This document shows, in pieces, positions 15,957 through 23,982 of a stretch of DNA of 26,219 bases. The DNA is from a virus. The position numbers were made by a program, and so were the translations under genes. Numbering within the stretch: the first letter of the stretch is position 1; each line of letters begins with the position of its first letter. The notes under the pieces are model-generated. The model worked only from the letters and a program-made list of their open reading frames with translations, had not been told where the DNA came from and ran no database searches. The DNA lies in the IMG/VR virus record IMGVR_UViG_3300034021_000893, positions 1 to 26,219 of that record. The stretch is one strand, 5' to 3'.

Positions 15957-17150
15957 AAATAAACAGTGAGAATAACTATTTAAGGTCGTGGAACATATAC
16001 GAAGTTGCTAGGTTTGTGCCGACATTAAATAGGGTTATAAGAGATAAGAATATGTTTTTAACTGCAAATGAGATAGAAAAATACGCAGTAAAATACAAAA
16101 ACACTGGCATATATACATCTGTCTTTGCCTATGATACGGAAGACTTAGAAAGAGCCACAAGATTACGGTCCCCTGTATTTCGACCTAGATAGTGCGGACT
16201 ATTCAATAGCATACGAAGAGTGCATTAGGCTGTATGAATACCTTCTGCAGTTTGTGCCAGCCAGCTCCATATTAGTTTATTTTACTGGAAAAAAGGGTTT
16301 TCATATAGAATGCGAACCAGTTGCACTTGGGATAAACCCAAATAATTCTCTTCCAAAAACCTTTAGATATATAGCAACTAAATTAAAATCAAGTTTGTCT
16401 ATTTCAAGCTTAGACCTCAGTGTATATGATGCAAGAAGAATGTGGAGATTGGCTGGGTCGATACATCAAGATACTGGTCTGTATAAAACTCTACTGAATC
16501 CACATGGTGGTCAGTCAATTTTACTTGGAAACGAAGAAGAAATTAAAAAGTATGCAGCGGCCCCCCAATCTTTAGAAGTTGCTGAGCAGTTGTTTTCCTA
16601 TAAAGCTAATGAATGGTATAGAGAAAATATTTATAATCTTGAAGAGGATGAAAAGAAAAAGGATAATCCATTAGAGTATTTTAACAAGTATGGTTCTAGA
16701 GCTTTTAAAAATCTTCAACCTTCCGAAAAAGTATTTGATCAATCGACTCTAATGAAAAACTGTTCCGCAGTATCAAGATTGAAGGCTCAAGCTGAAAATG
16801 AGCACTTCCTAGAACACGAAGCTAGACTGTTCCTCTGCTCCATACTTAGCTATACTGAAGATAGTATAAAATTTCTTCATGAGATCTTAAGTAATTGCAG
16901 CGATTATAACTTTGATAAATCTTCTGCTCATATAAATGATTGGATCAAAAGAAGACAGATGGGCATTGGTGGAAGACCCTATACTTGTGATAGGGCAAAC
17001 TCGGTTGGTGTTGGTTGCGGTGACTGCAATTTGGAAAGAAAAAATAAATGGACTCAGATAGGATCTAAGTTTGTTGAAACAAATGAGAAATCATCTCCCT
17101 CGCCAGTCAGATATGCATATAAAAGCCTAAGAAAGGAAAACAATGAGTAA
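15953..17150 (+). CDS. Archaeo-eukaryotic-type (AEP) DNA primase, read through one CGG +1 frameshift
   Basis: Reading 71 codons from 15953, skipping C16166 and continuing from 16167 gives one 398-residue primase. Without the shift the protein stops after 79 residues, before any catalytic residue. After the shift come G-P-L-Y-F-D-L-D-S with metal ligands D77 and D79, G-K-K-G-F-H-I-E with H117, and R-M-W-R-L-A-G-S-I-H. These are the three AEP primase motifs in order. A late cysteine group (C-D-R, then V-G-C-G-D-C-N) may bind zinc. The enzyme would make primers for the DnaE polymerase encoded two genes later. The glycine before P-L-Y-F-D-L-D is what C-skipping or quadruplet decoding would supply. 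Its end overlaps the zinc-ribbon gene by eight bases. Confidence 0.88.
16166..16169 (+). promoter_or_regulatory. CGG +1 frameshift site in primase
   Basis: Context is TTA CGG TCC in the incoming frame. Skipping the C gives TTA GGT CCC, leading into the catalytic P-L-Y-F-D-L-D. The zero frame meets TAG at 16190-16192, eight codons later. Confidence 0.9.
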
Positions 17151-17349
17151 TATAAAAGATCCAGATGATGTAATAGGGGTTTGTTCTGAGTGTAAATCGG
17201 ATCAACCAATGTCTTACATGTATAAGAATCCATTTGCTCAAGGTGGTAAGCCAGTGCCTTGCAAGTATTGTGGTGGCGTAGTAATAATTTCTTACAGAGA
17301 AAGAAGAAACGAGTCGCTTGAAAGTTCCGATAAGGAAAGAGGAATATAA
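17143..17349 (+). CDS. Zinc-ribbon protein, 68 aa
   Basis: A small protein with C-S-E-C and C-K-Y-C pairs about 30 residues apart, the layout of a four-cysteine zinc ribbon. It overlaps the primase end by eight bases behind an AAAGGAAAA ribosome site, and its stop is one base before the DnaE start. Position between primase and polymerase suggests a DNA-binding or accessory role in replication, or a transcription modulator. No specific family is recognised. Confidence 0.65.
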   Translation: MSNIKDPDDVIGVCSECKSDQPMSYMYKNPFAQGGKPVPCKYCGGVVIISYRERRNESLESSDKERGI

Positions 17350-17350
17350 G

Positions 17351-20300
17351 TTGAAGAACTGGACCAACCTGCACAATCATACAACGTACTCAATGTTGGA
17401 TGGTCATGGAAAGGTAGAGGCATACTTCGACAAGGCTAAGTCTCTTGGGATGATGGGCTTAGCTACTACTGACCATGGAAATATACACTCTTGGTTGGAC
17501 TTTTACGATGCAGCTAAAGCTTCTGGAATTAATCCAATACTTGGTTCAGAATTTTATCAAGCTAGAAAAACAAGATTAGATAGAGATGAAGAGGAGAGAT
17601 CTGGTCCAGCAAAAAATGAGTGGGAGCAGAGAGGCCCATACCATATAACAATATTGGCAAAGAACAACACTGGGTATCACAATCTAATCAAGATGTCTTC
17701 AAGATCTTTTTTGGAAGGATATTACGTAAAGCCAAGACTAGATCATGAGCTAATCTCCCAACATTCGGAAGGAATTATAGTTCTTTCAGGCTGTCTAAAC
17801 GGAGAGATAGCTCAAGCGCTCCTTAGAGATGATTACGATTTTGCCGTTAGACAAGCAGCAATGATGCAGGAAATAGTTGGCAAAGAAAATTACTTTATAG
17901 AAATCCAAAATCATGGACTTAAAGAGCAACTACGAATAAATGATTCGTTAATAAAGATAGCTAGAACAATAGGGGCAAAAATAGTTCCTACTGGCGACTG
18001 CCACTACGTGCACAAGGAAGACGCTAGAGCGCACGACATAATGCTTTGTGTGTCAACAAACTCCAATATAAATACTGAAAATAGATTTTCTTTTTCTGGA
18101 GATAATTTTTATCTAAAATCATACGAAGAAATGTCTTCGATATTTTCAGAAGAATGGTTAAAAAATACCATGCACGTCAACGACATGGTTAACATAGATC
18201 TTAATTTTGGGGAACTATATTTTCCCCACTTTCCACTACCAGAAAACAAAGACACTAATTCATACTTGGAAGAATTAGCCTGGGAAGGTCTTAAAAAGAA
18301 ATATGGCGATCCACTCCCAACTCATGTTTTGGATAGGGCAAACCATGAGCTAAAGGTCGTAAAAGAAATGGGATATCCAGAGTACTTTTTAGTAGTTTCT
18401 GATCTCGTTGGGTGGGCAAAAAATAATGGCATAAGAGTTGGTTGGGGTAGAGGATCTGCTGCTGGAAGCATCTTGTCTTATGCACTCGGTATTACCAATT
18501 TAGATCCATTAAAGTTTGGACTTTTATTTGAAAGATTCTTAGTTGAGGGCAGAAAGTCTATGCCAGATATTGATTTGGATTTTGACGATAGACACAGAGA
18601 CCGTGTAATAGATTACGCTAGACAAAAATATCGGAGAAGACAAAGTAGCGCATATTTGTACTTTTAATAAAACTGGGGCAAGACAATCTATTAGGGACGC
18701 AGCAAGAGCTCTTGCCTACGATTTCAGCGGTGGAGATAAGGTAGCAAAATTAGTTCCAGCTCCAGTGCTGGGGATATCCAAGAACTTATCAGAGTGCATG
18801 GAAGTAGACGAATTTAGAAAGCTTTATGAATCAGATGACGATGCAAAACTGATAGTTGATACAGCCTTTGGTTTGGAAGGTCTGATAAGACAGACCGGCA
18901 TGCACGCCGCTGGAGTAGTTATTTCAAGAGATCCACTTACGGAGTATCTCCCTATTATGCAAAAGGGTGTAGATAACCCAGTGATTACTCAATGGGATGT
19001 GGGTAGAGTTGAGCAGTGCGGCCTGCTAAAAATTGACTTTCTTGGTTTAAGAAATCTTGGCGTGATAGATTCGTGCATAAAGCTGGTTAAGAAAACTAGA
19101 AACATTGTCATAGATGTTGACTCTATTCCTCTAAATGACTATAAAACATTTAACGAATTGTGCAAAGGTAACGCTGTAGGAGTTTTCCAGCTAGAGTCTG
19201 CTGGTATGAGAGAGTTAATGGTTCAGCTTCAGCCTCAAAATGTTGAAGATATTATGGCGCTGATATCCCTTTACCGTCCAGGCCCAATGGGGTCAGGAAT
19301 GGATAAGCTATATATCTCTAGAAAGCATTCTAGAACAGCAATTGAATATGACCATCCAAGTCTTGAAAAGGTACTTGGTCCCTCCCTGGGCATCATGCTA
19401 TACCAGGAAGATGTTCTTGGAGTAGCAAGAGAACTCGCCGGGTTTTCTTCAGCAGAAGCCGATGATTTAAGAAAAGTAATCGGCAAAAAACTAATGGACA
19501 AAATTGCACTCTTTAGGCAGAAGTTTGTCAACGGATGCGTAAGTAAATATAATATTTCACAAGACAAAGCTAATAAGATTTATTCAGACATAGAGTATTT
19601 TGGTGGCTACGGATTCAATAGAGCTCACGCTGCAAGCTACGCAATGATTTCTTATATCACAGCATACCTGAAGTTCAATTATACAGCGGAGTACATGGCT
19701 GCTCTTTTAAGTTCTGTTGTTGGAAATAAAGACAAACTAGCTCTTTATCTATCTGATTGTAGAAAACTTGGCCTAAAAGTATTGCCACCATCTATAAATA
19801 AATCAGTTGAAGATTTTGCTGTAATAGATGAAACAAGTATTATCTTTGGATTCTCTGCCATAAATGGAATTGGATATGCCGTATCAGAAGCAATTTTAGC
19901 TGCAAGAGACGATAAAAATCCCTACACATCGATGCATGACTTCTTCAGAAGAACTTCTTCTTCTGTTTTAAAAAAATCAACAATAGAAAACTTAGCTGCT
20001 TCTGGTTCATTTGATGAATTAATAGAATCTGTTTTAGACGACGATTTTGGTAGACAAACAGAATTAAGAATTCTAGAAAAAGAAAAAGAATCGATAGGAA
20101 TATATGTTTCAAAAAACCCAGTAGATGGAGTTTGGGATCTTCTTTCTAAGAATTTAACTAATGAAATAATATCTCTTTCAGAAATGCCAGCTGGATCTAG
20201 AGTTTCTATAGGCGGAATAGTTTCTTCAGCCAAAAAAATAATAACTAAAAAGGGAGCTAAAATGTTTAAATTTACCCTTCAAGATATATCATCTGATATT

Positions 20301-20678
20301 GAGGTTATTGTTTTTCCCAGGGAAGCAAGAAATTTTGAAGATGACTTTTTTCAAAATGGTGATGTGATAACTGTGACTGGGGCGATTAGTAAAGACGGCG
20401 ATGAAGAAAACGCAGTAACAAAAGTCTTGTTGAACGCATGCTCAAAGCTAGATTTAAGTAATTTTGCTGGCGGTACACCAATCTATCTAGAGGTAAATAA
20501 AGACTTGGATCCAAAAGTATTGGATAATATGTATGATATAATAAAATCTAACAACGGTGGTTCTTTTGTGTTTCTGACATACTCAGAAAATGGAAAGAAA
20601 CTAACCTTTAAATTTAATAAAAAAACATCTATTACTATTAAAGATAAGTTAGAATCACTTTTAAATGGAGATAAATAA
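17351..20678 (+). CDS. dnaE: DNA polymerase III alpha subunit (DnaE type), read through one CGG +1 frameshift
   Basis: The start is the TTG at 17351, one base after the previous stop with AAGGAAAGAGG just upstream; it yields L-H-N-H-T-T-Y-S-M-L-D-G, the PHP-domain opening. Reading to 18631, skipping C18632 and resuming at 18633 gives 1108 residues, normal for DnaE. P-D-I-D-L-D-F carries D406, D408 and D410, which includes the first two catalytic aspartates. The third, D562 in K-I-D-F-L-G-L, lies after the shift, so the 438-residue unshifted product cannot polymerise. At the junction Y-G-E-D-K-V matches the family's Y-G-x-D. Later parts include the tau/beta-binding and OB-fold regions (G-G-I-V-S-S, then V-F-P-R). 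This is the phage replicase. Confidence 0.93.
18632..18635 (+). promoter_or_regulatory. CGG +1 frameshift site in DnaE
   Basis: Context is TAT CGG AGA. Skipping the C gives TAT GGA GAA GAC, the conserved Y-G-E-D. The zero frame ends at TAA 18665-18667. The site is about 22 codons after the first catalytic aspartates. Confidence 0.92.
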
Positions 20679-21043
20679 TGACTACTGGAAATTTCTATAC
20701 CAATCCAAGCACCAAGCATTGCTGGGTGTTTTGCCCGTCATGCAATAGATGCCAGGACAAGGGCAGGTACACCAAGTGCAACGGCTGCAGTGGAAGATTT
20801 GACCCCAAGGGGTGTATAGACCCAGATCCAGATGATTTTTGCGACTGCAAAAATGGTGTTCTTCGCTGGAGAACCCAAAATGGGAAACTTGTAATGGTAA
20901 GATTTAAAACTAATCCATTTAAAGGGGAAGTAAAGTACTCTAAAAAGAGCCAAGATGAAAGAGACTGGGACTCTTATGTTAATGACATGAGAGAAAAAAT
21001 GGATGATCCAAATTTCAATCCAGTAACAATTTACGAGGAATAA
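20678..21043 (+). CDS. Cysteine-rich zinc-binding protein, 121 aa
   Basis: The ATG shares its A with the DnaE stop (TAATG), with GGAG upstream. The first 65 residues hold about nine cysteines arranged as C-P-S-C-N-R-C, C-N-G-C and C-I, C-D-C, resembling DnaJ-like or multi-ribbon zinc domains. The rest is charged, ending in an acidic tail. It is probably a nucleic-acid-binding or chaperone-like partner of the replisome, judged from position only. Confidence 0.6.
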   Translation: MTTGNFYTNPSTKHCWVFCPSCNRCQDKGRYTKCNGCSGRFDPKGCIDPDPDDFCDCKNGVLRWRTQNGKLVMVRFKTNPFKGEVKYSKKSQDERDWDSYVNDMREKMDDPNFNPVTIYEE

Positions 21044-21044
21044 A

Positions 21045-21248
21045 ATGAAACAAGAAATTGGTAGAGTTATCCTTAACAATATAACACTAGTTGAATATGA
21101 CGCTGGCAACGGAGAAACAAGCTTCTTTATCCAATGTGGTGTAGCTGGATTCCACGCAACTCAAAAAGAGTTAAGCAACATAGCAAGTGTAATTAATTAT
21201 CATCAAAATATAGAAACATTTGATGATATTATTATTTCAATTAAATAA
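21045..21248 (+). CDS. Hypothetical protein, 67 aa
   Basis: A small unknown protein starting two bases after the preceding stop, behind GAGGAA. It appears to be a compact alpha/beta protein (strands R-V-I-L-N-N-I-T-L-V-E-Y and S-F-F-I-Q-C-G-V, then a helix). It is acidic, with no motif recognised. Confidence 0.5.
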   Translation: MKQEIGRVILNNITLVEYDAGNGETSFFIQCGVAGFHATQKELSNIASVINYHQNIETFDDIIISIK

Positions 21249-21257
21249 GGAGATAAG

Positions 21258-21446
21258 ATGCCCTGGCCCTACAACGAAAATGATTTTATGGAAATAGGTG
21301 ACACTGGTTGGGTGCCAGTTGGAGAGGGTAAATATAAGAATATTTACACTGGACATATGATAGATGAAAATGGAAATGAATATGATTCTAATGGAGATTT
21401 AATATCCGAAGGAGAACATAGCCCTGAAGATGGAGATTATAAATAA
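21258..21446 (+). CDS. Small acidic protein, 62 aa
   Basis: A 62-residue, strongly acidic protein with a good AAGGAG-type ribosome site (GGAGATAAG). It contains a repeated-looking E-N-G-N-E-Y-D-S-N-G-D pattern, which could bind metal or mimic DNA. Its stop directly abuts the ATG of the nuclease gene, so translation of the two is probably coupled. The family is unknown. Confidence 0.5.
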   Translation: MPWPYNENDFMEIGDTGWVPVGEGKYKNIYTGHMIDENGNEYDSNGDLISEGEHSPEDGDYK

Positions 21447-22246
21447 ATGAGCTCAATTGAAATAAAGTCAGTAGAAGAAATTGATTATTTTAAAAAACTT
21501 ACACTAACTGAATTTAGCTACTCTAGGATAGACACGTATGAGATGTGCCCGTCGAAATATTTCTTTTCCTATATAAAGAAAGAGCCTAGGCAGTTCTCCG
21601 CACCGGCTGTTTTGCGGAAATATAATACACTCTGTTTTAGAGGATAATGTTTCCAAAACTGATCCGCTAAGCTTTCAGCGGACTTCAAAGTAAATATGAA
21701 GAATATAAAGAAAAGTTTGATCCGTCCAATCAAATTAGTGTAGAGCTGATATCAGCTGGCGATCAAATACTTGCAGACGTATACGACACATATGGTGAAA
21801 GAACGTTTGATGTATTTGAAAAAGAAATGGAATTTAATTTCATTATAGGAAATTACAGCATAATAGGGTATATCGATAGGGTAGATATGCATGACGACTA
21901 TTTAGAGATTATTGATTATAAAACTGGGAAAAGGGAGGTAGCACAAAAAGATGTGCACAACAATCTCCAGCTAGGAATATATGCTTTAGCCGCCTCAATT
22001 AAATTTCCAGATAAGAAAATAGTTGCTTCCTTACATTATTTAAGAAGTGGTAGAATTAAATCTCACACCTTTTCCCCAGAAGATATTGAAAGAGTTAAAG
22101 AAAATCTAATTGAAAAGATTAATTTAATTATAAACGATTGTAACTTTACCCCGACAAAAAATGAAAGAGTGTGTTATTTTTGCGACCATGCTAAGAGCGG
22201 GGCGTGTGCAACTGGGGCTGGCAGATTAAAAAGAGCCAATAGATAA
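21447..22246 (+). CDS. Cas4/RecB-like PD-(D/E)XK nuclease, read through two CGG +1 frameshifts
   Basis: Three frames join into one 265-residue nuclease when C21615 and C21679 are skipped: codons 1-56, 57-77 and 78-265. The first part has Y-S-R-I-D-T-Y-E-M-C-P with C34. The short middle part has G-N-I-I-H-S-V-L-E, the conserved G-x-x-x-H of the family. The last part has G-Y-I-D-R-V-D (D143), I-I-D-Y-K-T-G (D156, K158) and the C-terminal C-Y-F-C with a further C eight residues on, for an Fe-S cluster. Each segment alone is non-functional, yet all motifs appear in the correct order. It would be an exonuclease acting in recombination or DNA processing. A hairpin terminator follows its stop. Confidence 0.9.
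21615..21618 (+). promoter_or_regulatory. CGG +1 frameshift site 1 in nuclease
   Basis: Context is TTG CGG AAA. Skipping the C gives TTG GGA AAT ATA, the conserved L-G-N-I-I-H. The zero frame ends at TAA 21645-21647. Confidence 0.92.
21679..21682 (+). promoter_or_regulatory. CGG +1 frameshift site 2 in nuclease
   Basis: Context is CAG CGG ACT. Skipping the C gives CAG GGA CTT CAA, which stays open to the end of the gene. Without it TAA follows at 21691-21693. It lies 21 codons after site 1 and must be shifted as well for full length. Confidence 0.92.
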
Positions 22247-22251
22247 TAAAA

Positions 22252-22275
22252 AACCCAGGGCTTTCGCCCTGGGTT
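22252..22275. terminator. Bidirectional terminator between convergent genes
   Basis: A perfect 10-bp stem, AACCCAGGGC/GCCCTGGGTT, with loop TTTC. On the minus strand a run of T follows the stem, making a strong terminator for the 56-aa minus-strand gene. On the plus strand it closes the replication operon. Confidence 0.88.
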
Positions 22276-22298
22276 ATATTGTAATATGTAATATCTAA

Positions 22299-22469
22299 TT
22301 AGAATTGAGCTACAGGATTCTGCTCGCTTGAGGTAATGATGTCAAAATCATTCTCCTCAACAAGCTTTACTGCCTCATCAAAGCTAAGGCCAAGGTCGGT
22401 AAGACCCTCTGCAGCCAGGGCATTGATGTTGTTCTTCATGCTGGTGAAGATTGTGTTTGTAACTGACAT
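22299..22469 (-). CDS. Small minus-strand protein, 56 aa
   Basis: The only convincing minus-strand gene. The ATG at 22469 (reverse) has a perfect AAGGAG eight bases upstream and the stop is TAA at 22299-22301. The 56-residue acidic, helical protein opens M-S-V-T-N-T-I-F and has no recognised domain. The gene is flanked by its own terminator and shares the 22470-22562 spacer with a promoter firing the other way. Its orientation against all neighbours suggests independent regulation, for example a regulator, anti-sigma or host-takeover factor; this is a guess. Confidence 0.72.
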   Translation of the reverse strand: MSVTNTIFTSMKNNINALAAEGLTDLGLSFDEAVKLVEENDFDIITSSEQNPVAQF

Positions 22470-22495
22470 TGTATTTCTCCTTATGGATTGTTTAC

Positions 22496-22524
22496 TTGAA
22501 AGTATGTTGAATATCAAGTATAAT
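22496..22524 (+). promoter_or_regulatory. Sigma70-like promoter for endonuclease-sigma operon
   Basis: TTGAAA (22496-22501), a 17-base spacer and TATAAT (22519-22524), near consensus. It lies in the divergent spacer between the minus-strand gene and the endonuclease ATG at 22562. The downstream genes include the three-site sigma factor. Confidence 0.75.
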
Positions 22525-22561
22525 ATAATTACTTTGACACATAAAGGATATCAGATAGATT

Positions 22562-23108
22562 ATGCAAATAGCAACTCCCAACGAATATTTTTTCTCTAGG
22601 TCTGGATTGAAAAATGAACCCAAGACGAAGAAGGCCAATAGCGCCAAGGAGCATGCAGATATTATAGCTCCTAAGGGACGGAAAAGGCAACGCCTACAGG
22701 CATACAAAATCTGGGTTTAGAAAAGATCTTGATCTAAATATGAGGTCTAATTGGGAGGCAAACTTTGCTAGGATACTCAACTTATATAAAATCAAATTTG
22801 ATTTCGAACCAAAAACATTTCCATTTCCGATTAAAAGGGGAACAAAATCTTACACGCCAGATTTTTATCTGAAGTCTACAAAAGAATGGGTTGAGATAAA
22901 GGGCTATCTTGACGACAAGAGCAAGATTAAAATAAAAAGATTTAAAAAATATTATCCTGAAGAGTTTGAAAAACTAACTTTCATTATAAGCAAGTACTCA
23001 TCCGATGCAAAGAAATTTGCAGAAGATATTGGAATAAACAAAGTTATGTTTTACGAAGACATAAAAAATTGTTACTCAGATAAAATATATCCATGGGAAG
23101 GAAAGTGA
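22562..23108 (+). CDS. PD-(D/E)XK endonuclease, read through one CGG +1 frameshift
   Basis: Reading 39 codons, skipping C22679 and resuming at 22680 gives a 181-residue protein; unshifted it stops after 52. After the shift comes G-N-A-Y-R-H-T-K-S-G-F-R-K-D-L, then R-S-N-W-E-A-N-F-A-R, a pattern I recognise from phage-encoded endonucleases. The active site has D100 (Y-T-P-D-F) and E111-I-K113 (W-V-E-I-K-G). The R-H-T-K-S-G block is interrupted from the start codon in the annotated frame and is continuous only with the shift. An AAGGAT lies 14 bases upstream, an unusually long spacing. It would cut DNA, perhaps branched or homing-type substrates. The sigma gene starts two bases after its stop. 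Confidence 0.85.
22679..22682 (+). promoter_or_regulatory. CGG +1 frameshift site in endonuclease
   Basis: Context is GGA CGG AAA. Skipping the C gives GGA GGA AAA GGC AAC, leading into Y-R-H-T-K-S-G. The zero frame ends at TAG 22718-22720. Confidence 0.9.
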
Positions 23109-23109
23109 A

Positions 23110-23982
23110 ATGGGTTCTTTCAAAGAACAATACTATGCTCTAGAAGAGCACGAAATGCAAGATCTTATAGCTAAAGCAAAAAAGGGCAATTCCAAAGCCC
23201 AAGAAGAACTGCTAAAGGTTTTTAGTAATTTTTTAACTAAATATGTAACGATGTTATATACACGGAAAGTATAGCTACTCTGATTATGACATAAGAAGAT
23301 TCCTATCCCTATTCGTAAAAGACACGTATGTCAGGTATGCTCTGATGAAAAATAAACTAAACCAAGCTGGCTATAAGCACGTTAATGAATGTATAAGCCG
23401 GAATACTCTATATGGTAAAAAGGTACTGCACAGAAGAAGATATTCAGCAGACCGTAAGATTGACTTTCTTTCAATGCATAAATAGATATGAAAGAAAGGA
23501 TTCCGAAAAAGGACCTATTCCATTTAGTGCTTTTTTGTATAGTTATTTTTTGTATCTTTTGAAGAAAAATGTAGACACATTTTTGATAGATCAGCTAGGA
23601 AGGAAATCATTTCCCCTAATTACTCAGGATGATATATCCGGAGATTCTGGTGAAGAAGAAGTTCGGTAAGTCTGGAGCCTTCATAGACACCGCACAGTAT
23701 GCTACAATGGACCTATTATTTTCTACTGATGTTGATGAAATGTGGGTGCTTGGAGAAGATACCCATCCGCCCTTCAATCAACTGACTGTCCAAGAAAGGC
23801 AGCTTATTAAGTGGAGATACATAGATGGAAAAAGATCATCAGAAATAGCAATAAAGATTACGGAGCATCCAAACACTGTGAGAGAACATTTATCTAAGGT
23901 AAAACAGAAAATAAAAGATATACTTAAGCAAGATGGAATGGAAGACTATTTATTAGTATCTGGAATAGATGATGATGAGTGA
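23110..23982 (+). CDS. Phage sigma factor, read through three CGG +1 frameshifts
   Basis: Four segments (codons 1-51, 52-96, 97-184, 185-289) join when C23263, C23399 and C23664 are skipped, giving 289 residues. The C-terminal segment, residues about 224-275, is a sigma region 4 helix-turn-helix (L-T-V-Q-E-R-Q-L-I-K-W-R-Y, then R-S-S-E-I-A, then N-T-V-R-E-H-L). The N-terminal half, with T-F-F-Q-C-I-N-R-Y and P-F-S-A-F-L-Y-S-Y, resembles the region-2 helices of divergent phage sigma factors. The unshifted product is only 54 residues. The gene starts two bases after the endonuclease with AAGGA upstream and overlaps the next gene. It would direct host RNA polymerase to phage promoters. Confidence 0.82.
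23263..23266 (+). promoter_or_regulatory. CGG +1 frameshift site 1 in sigma factor
   Basis: Context is ACA CGG AAA. Skipping the C gives ACA GGA AAG TAT AGC. The zero frame ends at TAG 23272-23274, three codons on. Confidence 0.9.
23399..23402 (+). promoter_or_regulatory. CGG +1 frameshift site 2 in sigma factor
   Basis: Context is AGC CGG AAT. Skipping the C gives AGC GGA ATA CTC and joins the long next segment. The alternative frame stays open 28 codons and stops at TAG 23483-23485. Confidence 0.9.
23664..23667 (+). promoter_or_regulatory. CGG +1 frameshift site 3 in sigma factor
   Basis: Context is GTT CGG TAA. Skipping the C gives GTT GGT AAG TCT. The zero frame stops at the very next codon, so region 4 is made only after the shift. 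Confidence 0.9.

Noticed and set aside
16166-23667. Eight breaks as sequencing or assembly errors
   Set aside because: Errors would fall at varied bases and homopolymers. All eight are a C before an in-frame GGN, and none occurs in the roughly 90 other CGG contexts or next to TGG/AGG codons. A raw-read check is still needed.
16166-23667. Introns or inteins at the breaks
   Set aside because: The frames join by one skipped base with no inserted sequence.
21447-23982. Decayed pseudogenes
   Set aside because: All conserved motifs are intact after rejoining, no other damage such as stops is seen, and the set includes an essential polymerase.
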